In this document: positions 9,146 through 19,206 of the stretch, one piece after another
Layout: the number at the start of each line of letters is the position of its first letter
Numbering within the stretch: position 1 is the first letter of the stretch
Assembly (NCBI GenBank): GCA_022822185.1
Contig: JAJECE010000128.1
Coordinates: 1-47,519 of the forward strand
Length of the DNA: 47,519 bases
DNA from: Rhodothermales bacterium
Lineage (GTDB): Bacteria; Bacteroidota; Rhodothermia; Rhodothermales; Bin80
Reading direction: 5' to 3'
The notes under the pieces: model-generated
What the model was told of the DNA's origin: nothing
Seen by the model: only the letters and a program-made list of their open reading frames with translations
The model's database searches: none
Position numbers and translations under genes: made by a program

Positions 9146-11460
9146 GGTAACTGGATTTTCATCGGTTCCGCGGGGACGGGAGACAGTTCGCCGCGTTGAA
9201 TGATTTTGCGCCCTTTGCCGCCCCTGCGCGTAACCTCGTACTTGGTTCTACGAATGATCTCCTGCCGCCCGCGTGAAGTTTCGGCGGCTGCACCCTCCCG
9301 CATCTGGGCGCTCACATTGGCACCAATCAGGATATCGTCCGTCCCCACCCGCATCCCGATGACCCCTTTCCCCGGCCCCCCGATCACGGGGATCTCTTCT
9401 ACCGAAAAAATTAGCGCATGGCCCTTCCGGGAAACCATTGAGACAAATTCATCCCCCATCGCCGGCCATACCCCAAAAATCTCATCCCCCTCACTCAGAC
9501 GCACACAGAGTCTCCCCTTTCGCGTGGATACATCGGAGAACAACTCCAGCGACTGCCGAACGACCATCCCCTTCGCGGTAAGAACTACCAGATACCCGAA
9601 AGCAGGCATTTCTTCCCCGGAGGTTTTGCCTGTTGGAAAAACTCTGGGATCGCAGGGAATCACGCCGACCACCCGCTCCTTATCCTTGAAATCAAATAAC
9701 TTCTGCAACGGGATCCCATGCCCGGTCGTACTGACAATATCATTGGTCCGAACGGTATATGCCCGTCCAAAATTCGTCCAGAGCACCACGGTAAACCGTG
9801 TCCCTGTACCCAGCACCCAGCCAACCTCATCCCCCTCTCGAACACGAATGGACTGAATCTCGGTATAGGACCGCTGTCTTTTGATCCAGCCGGCACGGGT
9901 CACAATCACTACCGCATCCTCGTCCACAATAAAGTCTTCTTCCGAATACTCATAGGTGCCTTCCTCCCCGGTTGCCAGTGTGGTGCGCCGTTGCGTGGAA
10001 AATTTCTGCCGGACTTCTTTTAACTCACTCCGAACCAGTTTCCAGCGTGCCAGTTCATCCGCCAGCAGATCCCGGATTTCCTTAGCCCGTATCCGCTTCG
10101 TTTCGAGTTCCTCCCGTACGGCGTTGATCTCCAGTTGTGAGAGTTTATAGAGCCTCGTTTCGAGGATGGCATTTGCCTGAGGCTCTGAAAGCAGAAACCG
10201 GTGACGTAAACGCTGTGCTCCGTCGGCCTTATTCCTTGAAGCCCGAATGATCTTGATTGCTTCATCCAGTTCATCAAAAATCCTATCGAAGCCATCCAGA
10301 ATATGGATCCGCTCTTCCAGCTGCTGCAATTCATAGCGCAGCCTTCGTGTGACCACCTCCAGCCGGAACCGCAGAAAATGCTCGAGCGCTTCCTGTAGAT
10401 TAATCCGCTTTGGCTCGCAAACCTGCGGATTCACTGTCGGGAGCAGACAGGTCAGATTGACATGAAATCGTGACTCCAGAGGCGTATACTTGTACAGATA
10501 GCCCATGGCAGCATCCACATTCGCTCCCCGCTTCAAATCCATCACAATCCGAATATCATCCGTGGACTCATCACGGATATCCAGTAGTTGCGGGACCCGC
10601 CCATCGCCAATATGATGGGCAATCTTTTCAACCAGATCGCTTTTATTGACGGCGTAGGGGATGGATGTGATGACCACCTTTGACTTGTGTTCCACCTGAT
10701 AAGTCCCTTGCAGAATAATTGTCCCCTCCCCTTTCTCGTAGATCTGCTGCAATTCCTCTTTGGAGTTCATCATCCTGCCACCGGTTGGGAAGTCCGGCCC
10801 TAGAATATGGCGATCCAACAGGCGTTTGATTGCATTGGAGGGCCAGACATGGTCGGATCGCCGAAGCAGGGATTCCACCATGTAAATGGCACCGCTCACC
10901 ACTTCACCAAGGTTATGGGGCGGAATACTCGTAGCCATCCCGACCGCAATTCCGGTGGCTCCATTGACTAACAGGTTCGGGACACGCGCAGGCAGGACCA
11001 CCGGCTCGGACAGGGTTGCATCAAAGTTTGGCCGGAACGGGACCGTATTCTGGCGGATCTCCTCCAGAAAGGCCATCGCCAGCGGTTGCAATTTTGCCTC
11101 GGTATACCGCATTGCGGCTGGACGATCCCCGTCAATAGATCCAAAATTACCGTGCCCATCCACCAGCGGATCACGCAAAGAGAAAGCCTGTGCCATCCGT
11201 GCCATTGCATCATAGATTGCACTGTCTCCATGCGGGTGATACTTCCCCATGGTATCTCCGACAATCGTCGCACTCTTCCTGTACCTTGAATCAGGATATA
11301 AACGAAGCCCCGCAAACATGGCGTACAGGATCCGGCGCTGCACCGGCTTCAATCCGTCCCGAATATCCGGCAGCGCTCTGCTGGTAATCACCGACAGCGC
11401 GTAATTCAGATATCTTGAATTCGCAAGTTCATGAAGCGGCGCAGAGGCTGTATGGTCCAT
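9142..11460 (-). CDS. parC: DNA topoisomerase IV subunit A (ParC-like)
   Basis: A 772-aa breakage-reunion subunit. The winged-helix core holds QRRILYAM, the quinolone-resistance region [14 protein letters not shown] with Ser80 and Asp84, and the catalytic tyrosine in AAMRYTEA (Tyr119). The C-terminal third forms the beta-pinwheel with repeated strands, ending in a GyrA-box-like RRGGKGRK stretch near the end of the protein. The length is close to ParC (about 750 aa) and shorter than most GyrA, but the box keeps a gyrase-like reading open. It is first in a two-gene operon with parE (4-base overlap). Ser80 is the usual quinolone-sensitive residue, so no resistance change is seen there. Confidence 0.85.
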   Translation of the reverse strand: MDHTASAPLHELANSRYLNYALSVITSRALPDIRDGLKPVQRRILYAMFAGLRLYPDSRYRKSATIVGDTMGKYHPHGDSAIYDAMARMAQAFSLRDPLVDGHGNFGSIDGDRPAAMRYTEAKLQPLAMAFLEEIRQNTVPFRPNFDATLSEPVVLPARVPNLLVNGATGIAVGMATSIPPHNLGEVVSGAIYMVESLLRRSDHVWPSNAIKRLLDRHILGPDFPTGGRMMNSKEELQQIYEKGEGTIILQGTYQVEHKSKVVITSIPYAVNKSDLVEKIAHHIGDGRVPQLLDIRDESTDDIRIVMDLKRGANVDAAMGYLYKYTPLESRFHVNLTCLLPTVNPQVCEPKRINLQEALEHFLRFRLEVVTRRLRYELQQLEERIHILDGFDRIFDELDEAIKIIRASRNKADGAQRLRHRFLLSEPQANAILETRLYKLSQLEINAVREELETKRIRAKEIRDLLADELARWKLVRSELKEVRQKFSTQRRTTLATGEEGTYEYSEEDFIVDEDAVVIVTRAGWIKRQRSYTEIQSIRVREGDEVGWVLGTGTRFTVVLWTNFGRAYTVRTNDIVSTTGHGIPLQKLFDFKDKERVVGVIPCDPRVFPTGKTSGEEMPAFGYLVVLTAKGMVVRQSLELFSDVSTRKGRLCVRLSEGDEIFGVWPAMGDEFVSMVSRKGHALIFSVEEIPVIGGPGKGVIGMRVGTDDILIGANVSAQMREGAAAETSRGRQEIIRRTKYEVTRRGGKGRKIIQRGELSPVPAEPMKIQLP

Positions 11461-11586
11461 TCCCGCAACACAGATCTAGGTTATTTCTCTAAAAATACTG
11501 CCAAAATCAGGATTTCCCGGCTGCACATGTCTACGATTTAAGAAAAATATGTTCAGAAACTGGCGCAGGATCAAATCCCATCAACG

Positions 11587-12157
11587 GTGATACGATCTTG
11601 CGTTGCATTGGAGTCATACTCATCGCAGACTACGAAACATACATACACTGCCACGAACTTTCGGTATTTCCGCATAATCCTGAATGGACCTGAACGGGGA
11701 CTCTGGAAAACCATGAATGGGGGGACGCGGCAGAATCGTGGAATCCCGACCAGCCTGATCACGGCGATCAATCTCGTGTATGAGCGGGATCAATCACGAA
11801 GACACGGGAGCAGTCTGGGGGCTGTTCGGCATCCCGAAAACAGCGGTGGATGCCGAATCCCCTCAAGGGAGGCTGCAGCAGAGATTCTAATAGACGAATT
11901 CATGCTCCAGGGGAATTATCCGAATCCATGAACGAACGAGACGATGCTTGCATTCCGCAGACCGGAGGTCTACCACGATCCGGCGGGATGTATCTGATGT
12001 TCCGGGGAGCAAAACGGGAGCGGTGACGGATTAAGTATACCACCGCGGGGTGCACTAGATGCGGTGGGAATATGAACTGCAGGCAAGCGATGTGTACTTC
12101 GGGCAGATGCGTGTGGGTGGAATCCTGCGCCAGACGCAGAACATGATACGGCGGTAG
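11587..12157 (+). pseudogene. Decayed T9SS-sorted protein, C-terminal remnant
   Basis: The stretch carries a broken Por/T9SS sorting domain. One frame reads MLQGNYPNP, a TGA stop at 11929-11931, then TNETMLAFRRPE: a sorting domain with a stop where a Phe is usual. Further down, in another frame, it ends with WEYELQASDVYFGQMRVGG and ILRQTQNMIRR before a TAG at 12155-12157, the normal last strands of such a domain. In-frame stops (TGA at 11929, another before 12000) and at least one frameshift separate the parts. No cargo domain is recognisable upstream, although 11587-11928 is open in the first frame. This is a dead relic of a secreted protein. Confidence 0.7.
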
Positions 12158-12316
12158 CGGGGCAAGTGTAACACGTACCCGGATCGCCCAAAAGCGAAGG
12201 ATTTCTCGAGTTGAGCCTCTAGTCACCGCCTCCGTGGTGCCCCCTCATCATTCGGCAGCGGAGCAAACAGTTGACAAAACCATTCCCTATGCTATCCATA
12301 GTTGCCGCTATGCACC

Positions 12317-13492
12317 ATGAGTGATTTCGTAAATTGGGGCGACCATATAGATGATCGGGGAAAAACCCAGTACTTCCACGGCCGAGACAACATACTGAAT
12401 GCATTCCGTATTCGACTCAAGTATGCGGCAGATGACAGGTCGAAGGGGACCACGTTCCTGATCCAGGCCGCGCCCGGGGCAGGCAAGAGCGCCCTGCTCC
12501 GTGAGTGTGCGGGGGTGGCGGAGAAAGACGGGTGGAAGACAGCAGAGATTCCTTTGAGTGCACTCTGGGATGTCCCCACCCTGCTTGATGCATTGGGGCG
12601 GGACGAGGAGACTAAGAAGAGGGGGAGTTGGTCAGGGGGGATAAAGGGGAGACTCGGAGTACTGTCCGCGCTGACGGTAGGTGCCCGGATTAATTATAAA
12701 TCCAGGAAAATCACCGCCCCCCGCGACACGATTCAGGTGCTGCAGAGCGGTGAAGGGTGGCTGGTACTCCTTCTGGACGAGGCGCAGGTGCTGGCAGAGC
12801 GTACCCCAAGCGAACACGCCGCCCATGTCACAATCCTTCTTGATGCGATCCATAATGGCAAACTGGGACGGCCGGTGATGCTGGCTGTCGCAGGACTGAG
12901 TTCCACGAAGGAAGCGTTCCGCAAATTCGGTGTGTCCAGATTCAAGGCTAATTGCTACGCCGAGTTGGGTCCGCTAAAACCGGAGGCAGAGCGGAAAGTC
13001 ATAGCGGACTGGCTTCAGATGGAGGGGCTGGCCCGTGGGGATATCCGCCCGTGGGTGGAGGCAATCCGGCAGGAAACGCACGGCTGGCCGCAGCATATCG
13101 CTTCCTATGCACAGCCGGCAGCACTCCAGGTGCGGACGGACCGGCGGCGCATGACCCCGGCGGGGCTGGAGGCGGTACTGGAGACCGGCCGGGATCAACG
13201 TGCAAAATACTATACATCCAGTCTGGATGGGTTACCAGAGCGGCATCGGCAGGCAATTGCTCAGGCCTTCGCAACCGCGCGGGCGGATTCCACACAGACG
13301 GATTCCGTGATCCTGGACTGCATTCAGGATGTATGCCGGGAACCGGGTGAGGCCCAGGAGATGTTCGGTAAAGCCCTTGCGCAGGGGGTGATCGACAACC
13401 GGAACGGGCGCTTCGCCATCCCGGTTCCGTCCATGCACGACTGGCTCCTGGAGAATTACGGCCTGGATAGGGAAGAATCCCTGCCAGATTGA
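12317..13492 (+). CDS. Orphan AAA ATPase (P-loop NTPase)
   Basis: A 391-aa cytoplasmic P-loop ATPase starting at the ATG at 12317; a TTG at 12302 would add five residues. It has a Walker A AAPGAGKS (about residues 51-58) and a Walker B LVLLLDEAQ (about 149-157), the arrangement of AAA_16/STAND-like ATPases. A C-terminal half rich in Arg and Glu follows, with a winged-helix-like end (QGVIDNRNGRFAIPVPSMHDWLLENYG). Such stand-alone ATPases are common in accessory regions and some act in defence or regulation, but no partner gene is adjacent. The flanks on both sides are decayed or gene-poor, and the codon use is richer in GGG and CGG than the neighbours, so horizontal acquisition is possible. 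Confidence 0.7.
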   Translation: MSDFVNWGDHIDDRGKTQYFHGRDNILNAFRIRLKYAADDRSKGTTFLIQAAPGAGKSALLRECAGVAEKDGWKTAEIPLSALWDVPTLLDALGRDEETKKRGSWSGGIKGRLGVLSALTVGARINYKSRKITAPRDTIQVLQSGEGWLVLLLDEAQVLAERTPSEHAAHVTILLDAIHNGKLGRPVMLAVAGLSSTKEAFRKFGVSRFKANCYAELGPLKPEAERKVIADWLQMEGLARGDIRPWVEAIRQETHGWPQHIASYAQPAALQVRTDRRRMTPAGLEAVLETGRDQRAKYYTSSLDGLPERHRQAIAQAFATARADSTQTDSVILDCIQDVCREPGEAQEMFGKALAQGVIDNRNGRFAIPVPSMHDWLLENYGLDREESLPD

Positions 13493-14176
13493 CCTGGACT
13501 ACCGCCCAGACCATCACCTAGTCGGCCATTGGACACAACATATCCGTCCAAAGAGTCAGGACTCAATCAGTAAAACGGCGCGGCACAGAGTGATCCGCGG
13601 TGCGGGGCTCTACAAAAAAAACGTACACTGGAGGCATATCTAAACCATTAGAAATCTCGCTCAACTCCACCTTCCTCACGCCTTCTCTTCCATACTCTCC
13701 AGAAAACCGGGTCCATGTCGGCTGCCTGCTGGCACGCCTGCACATCAACGTCACCCAGACGCTCCCCACTTCGACTGGGAGCGTGAACCCGTCCCGCCAA
13801 TCCGCACCGGCGAACAGCATCCTCATTAACAGCACGCCCGCTCCAGGCGACCCCAACGGGGCCAGACCGGCTCTACATTATCGGGCCTGCGGATGACTTC
13901 CAGTACCCCGTCAGAGTCTGTTCCTGATCAGACTTTCCGCCCTCCCCCGCCTGTCAGATCGTGAGAATCTGGCAGGACCAGAACGAGTCCGCACCGCCCG
14001 GGATATGGAAATCGGGCAGATGAAGCCCCATGGGACTAGTTAGGTTCTCTGGTCTGAAACACTGCCGTAATGCTTACAGATAGGATTGTACACAGAATCC
14101 GATGGAATTGCCTACCTTAACACAGGGATCCTTTTCGCGCCAGTATATATTTTTGTTTCACAAAACCATCATCGAC
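13493..14176. other. Gene-poor stretch without supported gene
   Basis: Two frames of about 100 codons overlap on opposite strands (13600-13896 plus, 13563-13856 minus). Neither shows a motif, signal peptide or plausible neighbour coupling, and they shadow each other. The region looks like decayed sequence. An A8 tract lies near 13615-13622. The last bases should hold the promoter of the symporter gene. Confidence 0.4.
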
Positions 14177-15967
14177 ATGACCTTCTTTGACTGGACCATT
14201 GTTGGCCTCTATTTCCTGACCGCCATCGGGATTGCCCTGTACTACTCGAAACGTGCGGGGCAGAACACATCTGAGTTTTTCCTGAGCGGACGTCGAATGA
14301 CCTGGTGGTTAGCGGGAATCAGCATGGTTGCAACGACGTTTGCAGCCGATACACCGATGGCGGTCACCGAACTAGTGGCACAGGATGGCATTGCCGGTAA
14401 CTGGATCTGGTGGAATTTTGCATTTGGCGGGATGCTGACGGTATTCTTTTTTGCACGCCTGTGGCGGCGGTGCGGGATTCAAACGGATGTTGAATTCGTA
14501 GAAGTCCGCTACTCTGGACCGGCGGCGGCCTGGCTTCGCGGCATCAAGGCAATCTACTTCGGCCTGCTCCTGAATATCATCATCATTGGCTGGGTCTCGC
14601 TTGCAATGGAAACGGCCATCCATGTACTTTGGCCGGAACTTACCATCTTTGGACATGCTGCAATTTCGGTCGGCGGGCTCAACATGAGTGCCGCATTAGT
14701 GGTCGTCAGCCTCCTGGTGGTCTTGGTCTCCGTTTTTGCTCTGTTGTCCGGCTTATGGGGAGTTGCCGTGACGGATGTAATGCAATTTACTCTGGCCATG
14801 ATCGGCTCCATTCTGATGGCGATATTTGTGCTTCGGGTTCCCGAAGTCGGCGGAATCGCCGGTCTCAAATCCCACCTGCCCGCAGAGACCTTTCGATTTT
14901 TTCCCACCATTGGAGAAGCCTCGGGAGCGGTTGCAGCGTTTGCGCTGTCAATCCCCGCATTTGTTGCTTTCATCGGGATTCAGTGGTGGAGCAGCTGGTA
15001 CCCAGGTTCGGAGCCAGGAGGCGGCGGGTACAGTGCCCAGCGGATGATGGGGACCGCCAGTGAAAAGGATGCGACCTTTTCTGCACTTCTGTTTACGATT
15101 GCCCATTACTGCATCCGCCCCTGGCCATGGATTCTTGTTGCGCTGGCTTCATTGGTCCTCTATCCTGATCTTACACATTCGCGGGAGGGCTTTATCCTCG
15201 TCATGCGGGATGTCCTGCCGGTTGGTGTCCTCGGTATCGTGTTTGCGGCATTTTTAGCCGCATTTATGAGCACGATTTCCACGCAATTAAACTGGGGCGT
15301 TTCCTATCTGGTGAATGATTTCTGGCGAAGATTTGTGAAGCCGGACCACAGCGAGCGTTACTATGTTTTCATTTCGCGTGTACTCACATTCATCGTGGGA
15401 TTGCTGAGTATCCTTCTGGCGACCCAACTTGAATCAATCAGCCAGGCGTGGGCCCTGATTATTACCGCATCGGCAGGACTGGGGACGGTTCTGATCCTTC
15501 GCTGGTATTGGTGGCGGATCAATGCATGGAGTGAACTCGTGGCGACATTGGCTCCTATTTTGATGGTACTTCTCACTTTATTTGGGGTCCCGATCCCCGG
15601 AATTCAGGCTCCCTTCCCCACCAACTTATTCGTTGTCGTCGGGGTAACGACCGTCCTCTGGCTTACCGTCACCTTCCTGACAAAACCAACGGATGCATCT
15701 ACACTTGAAGCATTTTACATTCTGGTGCAACCCGCCGGACCTGGCTGGCGCCCGATGGCTGCCCTGCACCCGGATGTCCAGTCGGATGCGTCTCTCGCTT
15801 TGATGGCACGCCAGTGGGGGGCAGGAGTTGTACTGGTGTATACATGCCTTTTTTCGACCGGCTATTTCATTCTGGGCAGTACTTTGGCTGGAACACTGAT
15901 GTTATTTGTTGCTGCCGTCTCAATCATCTATCTAAGAAAGACGTTTGATCAAAAAAAGAGCCCTTAA
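14177..15967 (+). CDS. Sodium:solute symporter (SSS family)
   Basis: A 596-aa membrane protein starting at the ATG at 14177 (MTFFDWTIVGLY), which places the first transmembrane helix at the N terminus. An earlier in-frame ATG at 14102 would add 25 residues of poorer quality. The signature of the sodium/solute family is clear: SEFFLSGRRMTWWLAGISMVATTFAADTP near the start, about 13 hydrophobic segments, and GVLGIVFAAFLAAFMSTISTQLNWG in the core. The substrate is not identifiable. The GroES-like gene follows 24 bases downstream on the same strand. An A7 tract near the 3' end (15950-15956) leaves the frame intact. Confidence 0.88.
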   Translation: MTFFDWTIVGLYFLTAIGIALYYSKRAGQNTSEFFLSGRRMTWWLAGISMVATTFAADTPMAVTELVAQDGIAGNWIWWNFAFGGMLTVFFFARLWRRCGIQTDVEFVEVRYSGPAAAWLRGIKAIYFGLLLNIIIIGWVSLAMETAIHVLWPELTIFGHAAISVGGLNMSAALVVVSLLVVLVSVFALLSGLWGVAVTDVMQFTLAMIGSILMAIFVLRVPEVGGIAGLKSHLPAETFRFFPTIGEASGAVAAFALSIPAFVAFIGIQWWSSWYPGSEPGGGGYSAQRMMGTASEKDATFSALLFTIAHYCIRPWPWILVALASLVLYPDLTHSREGFILVMRDVLPVGVLGIVFAAFLAAFMSTISTQLNWGVSYLVNDFWRRFVKPDHSERYYVFISRVLTFIVGLLSILLATQLESISQAWALIITASAGLGTVLILRWYWWRINAWSELVATLAPILMVLLTLFGVPIPGIQAPFPTNLFVVVGVTTVLWLTVTFLTKPTDASTLEAFYILVQPAGPGWRPMAALHPDVQSDASLALMARQWGAGVVLVYTCLFSTGYFILGSTLAGTLMLFVAAVSIIYLRKTFDQKKSP

Positions 15968-15991
15968 CTTTCACAGAATACATCTGGAATC

Positions 15992-16381
15992 ATGTCCGCG
16001 TTAATTATTGTCGGTGACCGGGTGCTCATAAAACCCGATAACGGAGAGCAGCAGACAGAATCCGGGCTGGTTCTGCCTGCATCCGTAGCGGAGCGTGACC
16101 AGATTGGATCCGGACGTATAGAGCAGGTCGGTCCTGGCCATCTCATCCCTAATCCTGACTACTCCGATCATGAGCCCTGGGCCGAACCCAAAAAGATTGG
16201 ACGATATCTGCCGCTGGAGGCAGCGGTTGGCGATCTGGCTTTCTACCAGCGTAAGGAAGCCATTGAATTCACCTACAAACAAACCAAATTCTTCATCGTA
16301 CCGCATCATGCAATCCTTGCTCTGATCAGACCGGATCACGAAGATATAATCAATGAACTCCTTGATTCAAACCGGCTTTAG
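15992..16381 (+). CDS. GroES-like co-chaperone family protein
   Basis: A 129-aa protein with the Cpn10 pattern: VGDRVLIKPDNGEQQTESGLVLP at the start, GRIEQVGPGH in the middle, then a KEAIEFTYKQTKFFIVPHHAILALI end. It is longer than classical GroES (about 95 aa) because of an insertion around residues 50-75 (PNPDYSDHEPWAEPKKIGRY) and a C-terminal extension. No groEL gene is adjacent, so it is more likely one of the GroES-like paralogues of Bacteroidota than the main chaperonin lid. It may share a transcript with the symporter 24 bases upstream. Confidence 0.8.
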   Translation: MSALIIVGDRVLIKPDNGEQQTESGLVLPASVAERDQIGSGRIEQVGPGHLIPNPDYSDHEPWAEPKKIGRYLPLEAAVGDLAFYQRKEAIEFTYKQTKFFIVPHHAILALIRPDHEDIINELLDSNRL

Positions 16382-16503
16382 GCCTGCACATTCTCTGAAT
16401 TTCAAGAGATGGTCTCCCGGCGGTTGATTTTGGATCCTGATCGTGTCCATGGCATTTGGAGAATAGCGATCCGATCACCGGATGCGCCAATCCGAACAGG
16501 AGA

Positions 16504-16580
16504 TGGTGGCGTGAGAGAGACTCGAACTCTCGACCTTGCGATTATGAGTCGCACGCTCTAACCAACTGAGCTACCACGCC
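16504..16580 (-). tRNA. tRNA-Met (CAT), elongator type
   Basis: The minus strand folds into a full cloverleaf of 77 nt including an encoded CCA end. The acceptor stem pairs GGCGTGG with TCACGCC and is followed by A-CCA. The D arm is GTAGCTCAGTTGGTTAGAGC, the anticodon stem pairs TGCGA with TCGCA around the loop CTCATAA (anticodon CAT), and the T arm carries GTTCGAGTC. It lacks the C1:A72 mismatch of initiators. A tRNA-Ile2 with a modified CAT anticodon cannot be ruled out from sequence, but the body resembles elongator tRNA-Met. Confidence 0.93.
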
Positions 16581-16668
16581 ATGCTCACCTTGAACGAAGA
16601 TAGTCCGAAACGGGTTGCAATCAGTTAAGTGGACATCGGGTACATAAAGCACGATTTCGTTTGAACAC

Positions 16669-17841
16669 ATGCACTGGAACGACATTATCGGACAGCAAAA
16701 AGTCATTGAGATCCTAAAACGTTCGGTCGATTCCGGACGTGTTGCTCATGCATATCTGTTCCATGGTATGGAAGGGACTGGAAAACGAGCAGTAGCTCTG
16801 GCATTTGCTCGGCAATTACAATGTCCGAATTGTGACGATGAGCAATCCTGCCTGCCCTGTAAACAGGCATCCCGGCTGGAACATCCCGACATTGAGGTTC
16901 TGATTCCTGAACCCAGTGATGCAAAACCCCAGGATGTCGCTGAACGGATTCAGCGTTTGGCCGAAGACCCGTATGCCGCGGTAGACTTTGTTCGCGCTCC
17001 CACATTGGGATCTGCAAAACGGGAGACTAGAAGGCTGAAGCAGGCCTTTTATTCTGTGGAGCGGATCAACCTGCATTTACGCCAGAGGATGATGATGCGT
17101 CCCCTCATGGGACGCTATCGCATCGCAATCATTACCGATATTGATGCAATCCGCGAACAGGCGGCAAATACATTCCTGAAACTTCTTGAAGAGCCGGGCC
17201 CCGATACACTGTTTATTCTGACGACATCTCGAAAAGACCTGCTCCTGCAGACGATCCTGTCCCGCTGTCAGCATGTGGCATTTGAGAATCTTTCGCCAGA
17301 GACGATCTCCAGAGTGCTGCATGAGCGTAAGGGAGTGGAGATGGGACTTGCCGAAATTGTCGCGAATATGGCTCAGGGATCTTATCTGCGTGCACTGGAG
17401 CTCACGCAGAGCGAAGAACTCCGACGGGACCGGGAACGCGTTCTGACCTTTCTCCGATTGGCCTTTACCGGAAAGTTTGTTCCGCAAACGGACATGATCG
17501 CAGAGATCAGTCAAGTCAGCCGGGATCGTATTCGGAATTTGCTGCGGCTTCTTTTGAGTTGGATTCGTGATGTTGCACTGTACCGGGCAATTGGAGAAAA
17601 TGCACCGATCACAAACCGGGATCAGAAGCAGGAGATTTTAAAATTCAACCAGAACCTTCAAAGTGCTGATCTGAATGCTATGTGCAGCCTAGTAGAAGAG
17701 GCGCTGCTGTTGACCGAATCCAATGTGAACACGACCCTCTTGCTGACGAACCTGTCCATAAACCTGGGCAAAGCGATGCGAAGCCCCCATGACGGCAGGC
17801 TGTTCCAGCCCCTTACAAGTTTCAGGACTATTTCATCGTAG
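16669..17841 (+). CDS. holB: DNA polymerase III delta' subunit
   Basis: A 390-aa clamp-loader subunit. It starts with DIIGQQKVIEILKRSV and AHAYLFHGMEGTGKR (P-loop at residues 33-40), carries a four-cysteine zinc module (Cys52, 55, 61, 64) and the sensor region around NTFLKLLEEPGPDTLFILTTS and LLLQTILSRCQ. The arginine-finger motif SRC is present. It opens the beta clamp together with gamma/tau and delta. The downstream PSP1-domain gene is the usual neighbour of holB in many bacteria, which supports the call. Confidence 0.9.
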   Translation: MHWNDIIGQQKVIEILKRSVDSGRVAHAYLFHGMEGTGKRAVALAFARQLQCPNCDDEQSCLPCKQASRLEHPDIEVLIPEPSDAKPQDVAERIQRLAEDPYAAVDFVRAPTLGSAKRETRRLKQAFYSVERINLHLRQRMMMRPLMGRYRIAIITDIDAIREQAANTFLKLLEEPGPDTLFILTTSRKDLLLQTILSRCQHVAFENLSPETISRVLHERKGVEMGLAEIVANMAQGSYLRALELTQSEELRRDRERVLTFLRLAFTGKFVPQTDMIAEISQVSRDRIRNLLRLLLSWIRDVALYRAIGENAPITNRDQKQEILKFNQNLQSADLNAMCSLVEEALLLTESNVNTTLLLTNLSINLGKAMRSPHDGRLFQPLTSFRTISS

Positions 17842-17875
17842 CGCAGTTCCTGCAAAAAGTCATCCTGTCAGGTCT

Positions 17876-17901
17876 GGATTCCTGTCTTTCACAGGGGATC
17901 C
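17876..17901 (+). terminator. Possible hairpin after holB
   Basis: GGATTCCTGT, the loop CTTTC and ACAGGGGATCC form an imperfect stem with one bulged base, 35 bases after the holB stop, and are followed by TTTG only. It could be a weak terminator or an mRNA structure before the PSP1 gene. Confidence 0.3.
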
Positions 17902-17977
17902 TTTGAACGTTGTTTGATCCAGAGCGTAAATCCTGTTCCGGTATGCAAGATCTCTTTCTGGAATAACCGAATTCATC

Positions 17978-18991
17978 ATGGCATGTAATGCAAACGGTTC
18001 CTGCGGCTGTCGTGAAAGTTCACTGGCTGGCTATGGCGGCGGTGGGTGCAGCGATAGTTGTCCGTCCGTTCAGATTTTTGACTGGCTTCCGTCATCCTCC
18101 AAAGATCCCGGTCGGGATCACTGTGATCTGGTGGAGGTCGCATTCAAGGGCCGGCGCAGAAAGGTGTACCAAAACAGACGAAATATATCTGTGCGTGCGG
18201 GAGACGACATTATTGTTTCTGCGCAACGAGGGCTAGATTACGGGCAGGTCGTGCTCGCCGGTGAACTCGTACATATTCGAGCAAGGGCAAACCCGAACTA
18301 TGGCCAGGTCCTGCGCCTGGCTTCATCCAATGACCGAAACATTTACAATCAGAACAAAGAAGCGGAAAAGGAGGCCCTGCTCGCTGCAAAAGCAACCATT
18401 AAAAGACGTCAACTCCCCATCAAACTCGTCGATGCAGAATGGCAGTTTGACAGAAAACGGCTCTCCATCTTCTATACTTCACAGAGCAAGATTATGATGC
18501 GGCCGGTCATTAGCGAGCTTTGCCGGCGGTTCAAGACGCGTGTCGAATTTCTTCGTTTAACCCCCCGTGAAGAAGCGGCCCGGGTCGGTGGACTCGGGGT
18601 GTGCGGGAGAGAACTCTGCTGCTCTTCCTGGATGCGGCAGATGCCCCCTGTGTCTGCATCGGCTGCAAAAAAGATGCACTTCCCCCTTACGCAGGAACGA
18701 ATGACCGGACGGTGCGGACAGTTAAAATGCTGCTTGAATTACGAGCTGGAGCAGTACATGAAGATTCTTGAGGAATTTCCTCGGAAAAATTCGAGAGTGG
18801 ATACCCATAATGGCCCCGGACGAGTCATGAGCATGAATATCTTCTCGCGGACTGTTCGTGTACACCTTAGCAACGATCTGATTGAGGAATTTGATCTCCA
18901 GGAAGTGAAGTACATTCCAAAGAAACGCCCCCCGCAGCGAAGCCGTAAACCCGCCCGCAAAAAGGGCCGCTCAAAGCGGCGTTCCAAATGA
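17978..18991 (+). CDS. PSP1 C-terminal domain protein (RicT/YaaT homologue)
   Basis: A 337-aa protein with the PSP1 domain: VEVAFKGRRRKVYQNRRN, then KLVDAEWQFDRKRLSIFYTS and RFKTRVEFLRLTPREEAARVGGLGVCGRELCCSSW. Cysteine clusters at GVCGRELCC and GRCGQLKCCLNYE are those that bind Fe-S in the B. subtilis RicT/YaaT complex. Extra cysteines lie at the N terminus (CNANGSCGC), and the C terminus is a strongly basic tail (RKPARKKGRSKRRSK) suited to nucleic-acid contact. In Bacillus the family helps RNase Y activity and sporulation/competence regulation; in this lineage the role is not defined. It follows holB by about 135 bases. Confidence 0.85.
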   Translation: MACNANGSCGCRESSLAGYGGGGCSDSCPSVQIFDWLPSSSKDPGRDHCDLVEVAFKGRRRKVYQNRRNISVRAGDDIIVSAQRGLDYGQVVLAGELVHIRARANPNYGQVLRLASSNDRNIYNQNKEAEKEALLAAKATIKRRQLPIKLVDAEWQFDRKRLSIFYTSQSKIMMRPVISELCRRFKTRVEFLRLTPREEAARVGGLGVCGRELCCSSWMRQMPPVSASAAKKMHFPLTQERMTGRCGQLKCCLNYELEQYMKILEEFPRKNSRVDTHNGPGRVMSMNIFSRTVRVHLSNDLIEEFDLQEVKYIPKKRPPQRSRKPARKKGRSKRRSK

Positions 18992-19206
18992 GATACCGCC
19001 CCGGACGGATACATCAATCCAGGTCTACGACGGTGTTCCACTATGATGATCGCAGAATCGGTCGTTTCCGTCAAACATCTGGAGACGAAAGGGGGAAGTA
19101 GAGAACTACAGAGCGCCCCCCATCAACTGCCAATCAAGAGCACGCTCTTTCTTAGATCTGCAGAGGTTCTACCGGCTTGCATATCCGCCACAAAACCAAT
19201 CAATCA

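Noticed and set aside
13563..13896. Two overlapping frames of about 98 codons on opposite strands
   Set aside because: They shadow each other, neither has domain, signal or context support, and the surrounding stretch looks decayed.
16501..16581. Initiator tRNA-Met reading of the CAT tRNA
   Set aside because: The first acceptor pair is G-C and the anticodon stem lacks the three G-C pairs of initiators, so elongator type (or less likely Ile2) is preferred.
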